Below are positions 10,975 through 23,595 of a stretch of 64,000 nt of DNA, piece after piece. Positions within the stretch are counted from its first letter, which is position 1. Every line of letters begins with the position of its first letter. Source of the DNA: Ptiloglossa arizonensis (taxonomy: Eukaryota; Arthropoda; Insecta; Hymenoptera; Colletidae). The stretch lies in contig NW_027478396.1 in assembly GCF_051014685.1 (NCBI RefSeq), positions 620,001 to 684,000 on the forward strand. Direction: 5' to 3'. Both the position numbers and the translations under genes were made by a program. The notes under the pieces were generated by a model. It searched no databases. It was not told where the DNA came from and saw only the letters and a list, made by a program, of their open reading frames with translations.

Positions 10975-13836
10975 TTCGAGTATCAGACCAGCGAAAATTT
11001 TGATGGTTTCTCAACCATTCCTTAACTTCGAACTCCCATATCTCGCGAACGGATTGACGAACTCGAGAAATTCCTATTGCATCAGAAAGCAGAAACTCGC
11101 CCGATTACAACGGCATGTGTATTTTTGCCCTAGGCCATAGTAGTTATTGGATTCGAGTATCAGACTTGCTATAATTTTGATGATTTCTCAACCATTCCTT
11201 AACTTCAAACTGCCATATCTCGCGAACGCATTGACGAACTCGAGAAATTCCTGTTGCATGTGAAAGTAGAATCTCGCCCGATTACAATGGTATGTGTATT
11301 TTTCCCCTAGGCATTTGTAGTTATTGGTTTCGAGTATCAGACTTGCGAAAATTTTGATGGTTTCTCAACCATTCCTTAACTTCAAACTCCCATATCTCGC
11401 GAACGGATTGACGAACTCGAGAAATTCCTATTGCATCTGAAAGTAGAAACTCTCCCGATTACAACGGTATGTGTATTTTTGCCCTAGGCCATTGTAGTTA
11501 TTGGATTCGCGTATCGGACTTGCAAAAATTTTGATGATTTCTCAACCATTCCTTAACTTCAAACTTCCATATCACGCGAACGGATTGACGAACTCGAGAA
11601 TTTCCTATTGCATCTGAAAGCAGAAACTCGCCCGATTACAACGGTATGTGTATTTTTGCCTTAGGCCATAGTAGTTATTGGATTCGAGTATCAGACTTGC
11701 GAAAATTTTGATGGTTTCTCAACCATTCCTTAACTTCAAACTCCCATATCTCGCGAACGGATTGACGAATTCGAGAAATTCCTGTTGCATCTGAAAGTTG
11801 AAACTAGACCGATTACAACGGTGTGTGTATTTTTCCCCTAGGCCATTGTAGTTATTGGTTTCGAGTATCCGACTTGCGAAAATTTTGATGGTTTCTCAAC
11901 CATTCCTTAACTTCAAACTCCCATATCCCGCGAATGGATTGACGAACTCGAGAAATTCCTGTTGCATCTGAAAGTAGAAACTCGCCCGATTACAACGGTA
12001 TGTGTATTTTTGCCCTAGGCCATTGTAGTTATTGGATTCGCGTATCGGACTTGCGAAAATTTTGATGATTTCTCAACCACTCCTTAACTTCAAATTCCCA
12101 TATCCCGCGAACGGATTGACGAACTCGAGAAATTCCTGTTGCATGTAAAAGTAGAAACTCGCCCGATTACAAAGATATATGTGTTTTCCCCCTAGGCCTT
12201 TGTAGTTATTGGTTTCGAGTATCAGACTTGCGAAAATTTTGATGATTCCTCAACCATTCCTTAACTTCAAACTCCCATATCTCGCGAACGCATTGACGAA
12301 CTCGAAAAATTCCTGCTGTATCTGAAAGTAGAAACTCGCCCGATTACAATGGGGTGTGTACTTTTCCCCTGGGCCATTCCAGTTATTGGTTTCGAGTATC
12401 AGACCAGCGAAAATTTTGTTTGTTTCTCAACCATTCCTTAACTTCAAACTCCCATATCTCGCGAACGGATTGACGAACTCGAGAAATTCCTATTGCATCT
12501 GAAAGCAGAAACCCGCCCGATTACAACGGCATGTGTATTTTTGCCCTAGGCCATAGTAGTTATTGGATTCGAGTATCAGACTTGCGAAAATTTTGATGAT
12601 TTCTCAACCATTCCTTAACTTCAAACTGCCATATCTCGCGAACGCATTGACGAACTCGAGAAATTCCTGTTGCATGTGAAAGTAGAAAGTCGCCCAATTA
12701 CAACGGTATGTGTATTTTTCCCCTAAGCCTGTGTAGGTATTGGCTTCGAGTATCAGACTTGCGAAAATTTTGATGGTTTCTCAACCATTCCTTAACTTCA
12801 CACTTCCATATCTCGCGAACGGATTGAAGAACTCGAGAATTTCCTATTGCATCTGAAAGCAGAAACTCGCCCGATTACAAGGGTATGTGTATTTTTCCCC
12901 TAGGCCATTGTAGTTATTGGTTTCGAGTATCGGACTTGCGAAAATTTTGATGGTGTCTCAACCATTCCTTAACTTCCAACTCCTATATCTCGCGAAAGGA
13001 TTGACGATCTCGAGAATTTCCTATTGCATCTGAAAGCAGAAACTCGCCCGATTACAACGGTATGTTTATTTTTCCCCTAGGCCATTGTAGTTATTGGTTT
13101 CGAGTATCAGACTTGAGAAAATTTTGATGGTTCCTCAACCATTCCTTAATTTCAAACTCCCATATCCCGCGACTGGATTGACGAACTCGAGAAATTCCTG
13201 TTGCATGTGAAAGTAGAAACTCGCCCGATCACAACGGTATGTTTATTTTTCCCCTAGGCCATTGTAGTTATTGGTTTCGAGTATCAGACTTGAGAAAATT
13301 TTGATGGTTTCTCAACCATTCCTTAATTTCAAACTCCCATATCCCGCGACTGGATTGACGAACTCGAGAAATTCCTGTTGCATGTGAAAGTAGAAAGTCG
13401 CCCGATTACAACGGTATGTGTACTTTTCCCCTAGGCCATTCCAGTTATTGGTTTCGAGTATCAGACTTGCGAAAATTTTGATGGTTTCCAACCATTCCTT
13501 AACTTCAAACTCCCATATCTCGCAAACGGAATGACGAACGCGAGAAATTCCTGTTGCATCTGAAAGTAGAAACTCGCACGATTACAAAGATATGTGTGTT
13601 TTTCCCCTAGGCATTTGTTGTTATTGGTTTCGAGTATCAGACTTGCGAATATTTTGTTGATTCCTCAACCATTCCTTAAATTAAAACTCCCATATCTCGG
13701 GAACGGATTGACGAACTCGAGAAATTCCTGTTGCATGTGAAAGTAGAAAGTCGCCCGATTTCAACGGTACGTGTATTTTTCCCCTAGGCCATTGTAGTTA
13801 TTGGTTTCGAGTATCAGACTTGCGAAAATTTTGATG
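10975..13836. repeat. Mixed monomers, relatives near 41 and 45-47 kb
   Basis: This stretch contains the rare variant ATCACGCGAACGG (near 11,573), which is found again only near 41.8 and 46.1 kb, and an AACTTCGAACTCCC unit near 11,025 shared with 41.1 and 45.35 kb. The unit at 12,922 has the CTCCTATATCTCGCGAAAGG form also seen near 32.1, 36.0 and 42.0 kb. The unit at 13,453 is the first with the GTTTCCAACC 1-base deletion. No other sequence is present. Confidence 0.88.
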
Positions 13837-16800
13837 GTTTCTCAACCATTCCTTAACTTCAAACTCCCATATCTCGCGAACGGATTGACGAACTCGAGAA
13901 ATTCCTGTTGCATCTGAAAGTAGAAACTCGCCCGATTACAACGGTATGTGTATTTTTGCCCTAGGCCATAGTAGTTGTTGGTTTCGATTATCAGACCAGC
14001 GAAAATTTTGATGGTTTCTCATGCATTCCTTAACTTCAAACTTCCATATCTCGCGAACGGATTGACGAACTCGAGAAATTCCTGTTGCATGTGAAAGTAG
14101 AAAGTCGCCCGATTTCAACGGTACGTGTATCTTTCCCCTAGGCCTTTGTAGTTATTGGTCTCGAGTATCACACTTGCGAAAATTTTGATGGTTTCTCATG
14201 CATTCCTTAACTTCAAACTTCCATATCCCGCGAACGGATTGACGAACTCGAGAAATTCCGGTTGCATGTGAAAGTAGAAAGTCGCCCGATTACAACGGTA
14301 TGTGTATTTTTCCCTAGGCCTTTGAAGTTATTGGTTTCGAGTATCAGACTTGCGAAAATTTTGATGGTTTCTCAACCATTCCTTAACTTCAAACTCCCAT
14401 TTCTCGCGAACGGATTGACGAACTCGAGAAATTCCTATTGCATCTGAAAGTAGAAACACGCCCGATTACAATGGTACGTGTACTTTTCCCCTAGGCCATT
14501 CCAGTTATTGGTTTCGAGTATCAGACCGGCGAAAATTTTGATGGTTCCTCAACCATTCCTTAACTTCAAACTCCCATATCCCGCGAACGGATTGACGAAC
14601 TCGAGAAATTCCTGTTGCATCTGAAAGTAGAAACTCGCCCGATTACAACGGTATGTGTATTTTTGCCCTAGGCAATTGTAGTTATTGGATTCGCGTATCG
14701 GACTTGCGAAAATTTTGATGATTTCTCAACCATTCCTTAACTTAAAATTCCCATATCCCGCGAACGGATTGACGAACTCGAGAAATTCCTGTTGCATGTG
14801 AAAGTAGAAAGTCGCCCGATTACAACGGTATGTGTATTTTTGCCCTAGGCCTTTGAAGTTATTGGTTTCGAGTATGAGACTTGCAAAAATTTCGATGGTT
14901 TCTCAACCATTCCTTATTTTCACACTTCCATATCTCGCGAACGGATTGACGAACTCGAGAATTTCCTATTGCATTTGAAAGCAGAAGCTCGCCCGATTAC
15001 AACGGTGTGTGTACTTTTCCCCTAGGCCATTCCAGTTGTTGGTTTCGAGTATCAGACCAGCGAAAATTTTGATGGTTTCTCAAGCATTCCTCAACTTCAA
15101 ACTTCCATATCTCGCGAACGGATTGACGAACTCGAGAATTTCCTATTGCATCTGAATGCAGAAACTCGCCCGATTTCAACTGCATGTGTATTTTTGCCCT
15201 AGGCCATAGTAGTTGTTGGTTTCGAATATCAGACCAGCGAAAATTTTGATGGCTTCTCATGCATTCCTTAACTTCAAACTTCCATATCTCGCGAACGGAT
15301 TGACGAACTCGAGAATTTCCTATTGCATCTGACAGCAGAAACTCGCCCGATTACAGTGGTATGTGTATTTTTCCCCTAGGCATTTGTAGTTATTGGTTTC
15401 GAGTATCAGACTTGCGAAAATTTGGTGATTTCTCAACCATTCCTTAACTTCAAACTGCCATATCTCGCGAACGCATTGACGAACTCGAGAAATTACTGTT
15501 GCATGTGAAAGTAGAATCTCGCCCGATTACAATGGTATGTGTATCTTTCCCCTAGGCCTTTGTAGTTATTGGTCTCGAGTATCACACTTGCGAAAATTTT
15601 GATGGTTTCTCATGCATTCCTTAACTTCAAACTTCCATATCCCGCGTACGGATTGACGAACTCGAGAAATTCCGGTTGCATGTGAAAGTAGAAAGTCGCC
15701 CGATTACAACGGTATGTGTATTTTTCCCTAGGCCTTTGAAGTTATTGGTTTCGAGTATCAGACTTGCGAAAATTTTGATGGTTTCTCAACCATTCCTTAT
15801 TTCCACACTTCCTTATCTCGCGAACGGATTGACGAACTCGAGAATTTCCGATTGCATCTGAAAGCAGAAACTCGCCCGATTACAAGGATGTGTGTACTTT
15901 TCCCCTAGGCCATTCCAGTTGTTGGTTACGAGTATCAGACCAGCGAAAATTTTGATGGTTTCTCAAGCATTCCTTAACTTCAAACTTCCATATCTCGCGA
16001 ACGGGTTGACGAACTCGATAATTTCCTATTGCATCTGAATGCAGAAACTCGCCCGATTACAACGCTATGTGTATTTTTGCCCTAGGCCATAGTAGTTGTT
16101 GGTTTCGAGTATCAGACCAGCGAAAATTTTGATGGTTTCTCAACCAGTCCTTAACTTCAAACTCCCATATCTCGCGAACGGATTGACGAACTCGAGAAAT
16201 TCCTGTTGCATCTGAAAGTAGAAACTCGCCCGATTACAACGGCATGTGTATTTTTCCCCTAGGCCATTGTAGTTATTGTTTTCGAGTATCAGACTTGAGA
16301 AAATTTTGATGGTTTCTCAACCATTCCTTAACTTCAAACTCCCATATCTCGCGAACGGATTGACGAACTCGAGAAATTCCTGTTGCATCTGAAAGTAGAA
16401 ACTCGCCCGATTACAACGGCATGTGTATTTTTCCCCTAGGCCATTGTAGTTATTGGTTTCGAGTATCAGACTTGCGAAAATTTTGATGGTTTCTCAACCA
16501 TTCCTTAACTTCAAACTCCCATTTCTCGCGAACGGATTGACGAACTCGAGAAATTCCTATTGCATCTGAAAGTAGAAACACGCCCGATTACAATGGTACG
16601 TGTACTTTTCCCCTAGGCCATTCCAGTTATTGGTTTCGAGTATCAGACCGGCGAAAATTTTGATGGTTTCTCAACCATTCCTTAACTTCAAACTCCCATA
16701 TCCCGCGAACGGATTGACGAACTCGAGAAATTCCTGTTGCATGTGAAAGTAGAAAGTCGCCCGATTACAACGGTATGTGTATTTTTGCCCTAGGCCTTTG

Positions 16801-18081
16801 AAGTTATTGGTTTCGAGTATCAGACTTGCAAAAATTTCGATGGTTTCTCAACCATTCCTTATTTTCACACTTCCATATCTCGCGAACGGATTGACGAACT
16901 CGAGAATTTCCTATTGCATTTGAAAGCAGAAACTCGCCCGATTACAACGGTGTGTGTACTTTTCCCCTAGGCCATTCCAGTTGTTGGTTTCGAGTATCAG
17001 ACCAGCGAAAATTTTGATGGTTTCTCAAGCATTCCTCAACTTCAAACTTCCATATCTCGCGAACGGATTGACGAACTCGAGAATTTCCTATTGCATCTGA
17101 ATGCAGAAACTCGCCCGATTACAACGGTATGTGTATTTTTGCCCTAGGCCATAGTAGTTGTTGGTTTCGAATATCAGACCAGCGAAAATTTTGATGGCTT
17201 CTCATGCATTCCTTAACTTCAAACTTCCATATCTCGCGAACGGATTGACGAACTCGAGAATTTCCTATTGCATCTGACAGCAGAAACTCGCCCGATTACA
17301 GTGGTATGTGTATTTTTCCACTAGGCATTTGTAGTTATTGGTTTCGAGTATCAGACTTGCCAAAATTTTGATGACTTCTCAACCATTCCTTAACTTCAAA
17401 CTGCCATATCTCGCGAACGCATTGACGAACTCGAGAAATTACTGTTGCATGTGAAAGTAGAATCTCGCCCGATTACAATGGTATGTGTATTTTTCCCCTA
17501 GGCCACTGTAGTTACTGGTTTCGTGCATCAGACTTGCGAAAATTTTGATGGTTTCTCAACCATTCCTTAACTTCAAACTCCCATATCTCGCGAACGGATT
17601 GACGAACTCGAGAAATTCCTGTTGCATCTGAAAGTAGAAATTCGCCCGATTACAAAGATATGTGTGTTTTCCCCCTAGGCCTTTGTAGTTATTGGTTTCG
17701 AGTATCAGACTTGCCAAAATTTTGATGACTTCTCAACCATTCCTTAACTTCAAACTTCCGTATCTCGCGAACGCATTGACGAACTCGAGAAATTCCTGTT
17801 GCATGTGAAAGTAGAATCTCGCCCGATTACAATGGTATGTGTATTTTTCCCCTAGGCATTTGTAGTTATTGGTTTCGAGTATCAGACTTGCGAAAATTTT
17901 GATGGTTTCTCAACCATTCCTTAACTTCAAACTCCCATATCTCGCGAACGGATCGACGAACTCGAGAAATTCCCGTTGCATCTGAAAGTTGAAACTAGCC
18001 AGATTACAACGGTATGTGTATTTTTGCCCTTGGCCATAGTAGTTATTGGATTCGAGTATCAGACTTGCGAAAATTTTGATG
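13837..18081. repeat. 24-mer higher-order repeat, copy 1 (4,245 bp)
   Basis: Sequence from about 13,837 is repeated 4,245 bp downstream, that is 24 monomers minus three single-base deletions. The deletions lie in units 14,160, 15,398 and 15,574 and are inherited by copy 2. The few differences noticed include 14,387/18,632 (C/T) and 17,641/21,885 (T/C). One unit (17,343) differs over a short tract and is described as a finding. The high identity implies recent duplication or an assembly duplication. Confidence 0.93.
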
Positions 18082-21000
18082 ATTTCTCAACCATTCCTTA
18101 ACTTCAAACTCCCATATCTCGCGAACGGATTGACGAACTCGAGAAATTCCTGTTGCATCTGAAAGTAGAAACTCGCCCGATTACAACGGTATGTGTATTT
18201 TTGCCCTAGGCCATAGTAGTTGTTGGTTTCGATTATCAGACCAGCGAAAATTTTGATGGTTTCTCATGCATTCCTTAACTTCAAACTTCCATATCTCGCG
18301 AACGGATTGACGAACTCGAGAAATTCCTGTTGCATGTGAAAGTAGAAAGTCGCCCGATTTCAACGGTACGTGTATCTTTCCCCTAGGCCTTTGTAGTTAT
18401 TGGTCTCGAGTATCACACTTGCGAAAATTTTGATGGTTTCTCATGCATTCCTTAACTTCAAACTTCCATATCCCGCGAACGGATTGACGAACTCGAGAAA
18501 TTCCGGTTGCATGTGAAAGTAGAAAGTCGCCCGATTACAACGGTATGTGTATTTTTCCCTAGGCCTTTGAAGTTATTGGTTTCGAGTATCAGACTTGCGA
18601 AAATTTTGATGGTTTCTCAACCATTCCTTAATTTCAAACTCCCATTTCTCGCGAACGGATTGACGAACTCGAGAAATTCCTATTGCATCTGAAAGTAGAA
18701 ACACGCCCGATTACAATGGTACGTGTACTTTTCCCCTAGGCCATTCCAGTTATTGGTTTCGAGTATCAGACCGGCGAAAATTTTGATGGTTCCTCAACCA
18801 TTCCTTAACTTCAAACTCCCATATCCCGCGAACGGATTGACGAACTCGAGAAATTCCTGTTGCATCTGAAAGTAGAAACTCGCCCGATTACAACGGTATG
18901 TGTATTTTTGCCCTAGGCAATTGTAGTTATTGGATTCGCGTATCGGACTTGCGAAAATTTTGATGATTTCTCAACCATTCCTTAACTTAAAATTCCCATA
19001 TCCCGCGAACGGATTGACGAACTCGAGAAATTCCTGTTGCATGTGAAAGTAGAAAGTCGCCCGATTACAACGGTATGTGTATTTTTGCCCTAGGCCTTTG
19101 AAGTTATTGGTTTCGAGTATGAGACTTGCAAAAATTTCGATGGTTTCTCAACCATTCCTTATTTTCACACTTCCATATCTCGCGAACGGATTGACGAACT
19201 CGAGAATTTCCTATTGCATTTGAAAGCAGAAGCTCGCCCGATTACAACGGTGTGTGTACTTTTCCCCTAGGCCATTCCAGTTGTTGGTTTCGAGTATCAG
19301 ACCAGCGAAAATTTTGATGGTTTCTCAAGCATTCCTCAACTTCAAACTTCCATATCTCGCGAACGGATTGACGAACTCGAGAATTTCCTATTGCATCTGA
19401 ATGCAGAAACTCGCCCGATTTCAACTGCATGTGTATTTTTGCCCTAGGCCATAGTAGTTGTTGGTTTCGAATATCAGACCAGCGAAAATTTTGATGGCTT
19501 CTCATGCATTCCTTAACTTCAAACTTCCATATCTCGCGAACGGATTGACGAACTCGAGAATTTCCTATTGCATCTGACAGCAGAAACTCGCCCGATTACA
19601 GTGGTATGTGTATTTTTCCCCTAGGCATTTGTAGTTATTGGTTTCGAGTATCAGACTTGCGAAAATTTGGTGATTTCTCAACCATTCCTTAACTTCAAAC
19701 TGCCATATCTCGCGAACGCATTGACGAACTCGAGAAATTACTGTTGCATGTGAAAGTAGAATCTCGCCCGATTACAATGGTATGTGTATCTTTCCCCTAG
19801 GCCTTTGTAGTTATTGGTCTCGAGTATCACACTTGCGAAAATTTTGATGGTTTCTCATGCATTCCTTAACTTCAAACTTCCATATCCCGCGTACGGATTG
19901 ACGAACTCGAGAAATTCCGGTTGCATGTGAAAGTAGAAAGTCGCCCGATTACAACGGTATGTGTATTTTTCCCTAGGCCTTTGAAGTTATTGGTTTCGAG
20001 TATCAGACTTGCGAAAATTTTGATGGTTTCTCAACCATTCCTTATTTCCACACTTCCTTATCTCGCGAACGGATTGACGAACTCGAGAATTTCCGATTGC
20101 ATCTGAAAGCAGAAACTCGCCCGATTACAAGGATGTGTGTACTTTTCCCCTAGGCCATTCCAGTTGTTGGTTACGAGTATCAGACCAGCGAAAATTTTGA
20201 TGGTTTCTCAAGCATTCCTTAACTTCAAACTTCCATATCTCGCGAACGGGTTGACGAACTCGATAATTTCCTATTGCATCTGAATGCAGAAACTCGCCCG
20301 ATTACAACGCTATGTGTATTTTTGCCCTAGGCCATAGTAGTTGTTGGTTTCGAGTATCAGACCAGCGAAAATTTTGATGGTTTCTCAACCAGTCCTTAAC
20401 TTCAAACTCCCATATCTCGCGAACGGATTGACGAACTCGAGAAATTCCTGTTGCATCTGAAAGTAGAAACTCGCCCGATTACAACGGCATGTGTATTTTT
20501 CCCCTAGGCCATTGTAGTTATTGTTTTCGAGTATCAGACTTGAGAAAATTTTGATGGTTTCTCAACCATTCCTTAACTTCAAACTCCCATATCTCGCGAA
20601 CGGATTGACGAACTCGAGAAATTCCTGTTGCATCTGAAAGTAGAAACTCGCCCGATTACAACGGCATGTGTATTTTTCCCCTAGGCCATTGTAGTTATTG
20701 GTTTCGAGTATCAGACTTGCGAAAATTTTGATGGTTTCTCAACCATTCCTTAACTTCAAACTCCCATTTCTCGCGAACGGATTGACGAACTCGAGAAATT
20801 CCTATTGCATCTGAAAGTAGAAACACGCCCGATTACAATGGTACGTGTACTTTTCCCCTAGGCCATTCCAGTTATTGGTTTCGAGTATCAGACCGGCGAA
20901 AATTTTGATGGTTTCTCAACCATTCCTTAACTTCAAACTCCCATATCCCGCGAACGGATTGACGAACTCGAGAAATTCCTGTTGCATGTGAAAGTAGAAA

Positions 21001-22412
21001 GTCGCCCGATTACAACGGTATGTGTATTTTTGCCCTAGGCCTTTGAAGTTATTGGTTTCGAGTATCAGACTTGCAAAAATTTCGATGGTTTCTCAACCAT
21101 TCCTTATTTTCACACTTCCATATCTCGCGAACGGATTGACGAACTCGAGAATTTCCTATTGCATTTGAAAGCAGAAACTCGCCCGATTACAACGGTGTGT
21201 GTACTTTTCCCCTAGGCCATTCCAGTTGTTGGTTTCGAGTATCAGACCAGCGAAAATTTTGATGGTTTCTCAAGCATTCCTCAACTTCAAACTTCCATAT
21301 CTCGCGAACGGATTGACGAACTCGAGAATTTCCTATTGCATCTGAATGCAGAAACTCGCCCGATTACAACGGTATGTGTATTTTTGCCCTAGGCCATAGT
21401 AGTTGTTGGTTTCGAATATCAGACCAGCGAAAATTTTGATGGCTTCTCATGCATTCCTTAACTTCAAACTTCCATATCTCGCGAACGGATTGACGAACTC
21501 GAGAATTTCCTATTGCATCTGACAGCAGAAACTCGCCCGATTACAGTGGTATGTGTATTTTTCCACTAGGCATTTGTAGTTATTGGTTTCGAGTATCAGA
21601 CTTGCGAAAATTTGGTGATTTCTCAACCATTCCTTAACTTCAAACTGCCATATCTCGCGAACGCATTGACGAACTCGAGAAATTACTGTTGCATGTGAAA
21701 GTAGAATCTCGCCCGATTACAATGGTATGTGTATTTTTCCCCTAGGCCACTGTAGTTATTGGTTTCGTGCATCAGACTTGCGAAAATTTTGATGGTTTCT
21801 CAACCATTCCTTAACTTCAAACTCCCATATCTCGCGAACGGATTGACGAACTCGAGAAATTCCTGTTGCATCTGAAAGTAGAAACTCGCCCGATTACAAA
21901 GATATGTGTGTTTTCCCCCTAGGCCTTTGTAGTTATTGGTTTCGAGTATCAGACTTGCCAAAATTTTGATGACTTCTCAACCATTCCTTAACTTCAAACT
22001 TCCGTATCTCGCGAACGCATTGACGAACTCGAGAAATTCCTGTTGCATGTGAAAGTAGAATCTCGCCCGATTACAATGGTATGTGTATTTTTCCCCTAGG
22101 CATTTGTAGTTATTGGTTTCGAGTATCAGACTTGCGAAAATTTTGATGGTTTCTCAACCATTCCTTAACTTCAAACTCCCATATCTCGCGAACGGATCGA
22201 CGAACTCGAGAAATTCCCGTTGCATCTGAAAGTTGAAACTAGCCAGATTACAACGGTATGTGTATTTTTGCCCTTGGCCATAGTAGTTATTGGATTCGAG
22301 TATCAGACTTGCGAAAATTTTGATGATTTCTCAACCATTCCTTAACTTCAAACTCCCATATCTCGCGAACGGATTGACGAACTCGAGAAATTCCTGTTGC
22401 ATCTGAAAGTAG
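18082..22412. repeat. 24-mer higher-order repeat, copy 2
   Basis: This is the second copy of the 4.25 kb unit. It carries the same CCCTAGG, AAATTTGGTG and CCCTAGG 1-base deletions in units 18,405, 19,643 and 19,819, plus one more AAATTTGGTG deletion in unit 21,588. From that point the offset to copy 1 becomes 4,244. Identity ends near 22,413, where ACTCTCCCG replaces ACTCGCCCG. The last 1.8 kb is also copy 1 of the 17-mer block. Confidence 0.93.
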
Positions 22413-23595
22413 AAACTCTCCCGATTACAAGGGTATGTGTATTTTTGCCCTAGGCCATTGTAGTTATTGGATTCGCGTATCGGACTTGCGAAAATTTTGA
22501 TGATTTCTCAACCACTCCTTACCTTCAAATTCCCATATCCCGCAAACGGATTGACGAACTCGAGAAATTCCTGTTGCATGTAAAAGTAGAAACTCGCCCG
22601 ATTACAAAGATATATGTGTTTTCCCCCTAGGCCTTTGTAGTTATTGGTTTCGAGTATCAGACTTGCGAAAATTTTGGTGATTCCTCAACCATTCCTTAAC
22701 TTCAAACTCCCATATCTCGCGAACGCATTGACGCACTCGAAAAATTCCTGCTGTATCTGAAAGTAGAAACTCGCCCGATTACAATGGGGTGTGTACTTTT
22801 CCCCTAGGCCATTCCAGTTATTGGTTTCGAGTATCAGACCAGCGAAAATTTTGATTGTTTCTCAACCATTCCTTAACTTCAAACTCCCATATCTCGCGAA
22901 CGGATTGACGAACTCGAGAAATTCCTATTGCATCTGAAAGCAGAAACCCGCCCGATTACAACGGCATGTGTATTTTTGCCCTAGGCCATAGTAGTTATTG
23001 GATTCGAGTATCAGACTTGCGAAAATTTTGATGATTTCTCAACCATTCCTTAACTTCAAACTGCCATATCTCGCGAACGCATTGACGAACTCGAGAAATT
23101 CCTGTTGCATCTGAAAGTAGAGACTCGCCCGATTACAACGGCATGTGTATTTTTCCCCTAGGCCATTGTAGTTATTGGTTTCGAGTATCAGTCTTGAGAA
23201 AATTTTGATGGTTTCTCAACCATTCCTTAACTTCAAATTCCCATATCCCGCGAACGGATTGACGAACTCGAGAAATTCCGGTTGCATGTGAAAGTAGAAA
23301 GTCGCCCGATTACAACGGTATGTGTATTTTTCCCCTAGGCCTTTGAAGTTATTGGTTCCGAGTATCAGACTTGCGAAAATTTTAATGGTTTCTCAACCAT
23401 TCCTAATTTTCACACTTCCATATCTCGCGAACGGATTGACGGACTCGAGAATTTCCTATTGCATCTGAAAGCAGAAACTCGCCCGATTACAACGGTGTGT
23501 GTACTTTTCCCCTAGGCCATTCCAGTTGTTGGTTTCGAGTATCAGACCAGCGAAAATTTTGATGGTTTCTCAAGCATTCCTTAACTTCAAACTTC
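20588..23595. repeat. 17-mer higher-order repeat, copy 1 (3,008 bp)
   Basis: Units 20,703 to 23,534 repeat at +3,008 bp (17 monomers minus 1). Markers shared by both copies are TTCCACTAGG near 21,562/24,570, CCCTTGGCC near 22,271/25,279, a TTTTGATTGTTTC unit at 22,826/25,834 and TTTTAATGG in 23,357/26,365. The copy straddles the right end of the 24-mer copy 2, so it formed after, or together with, that duplication. Confidence 0.92.
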
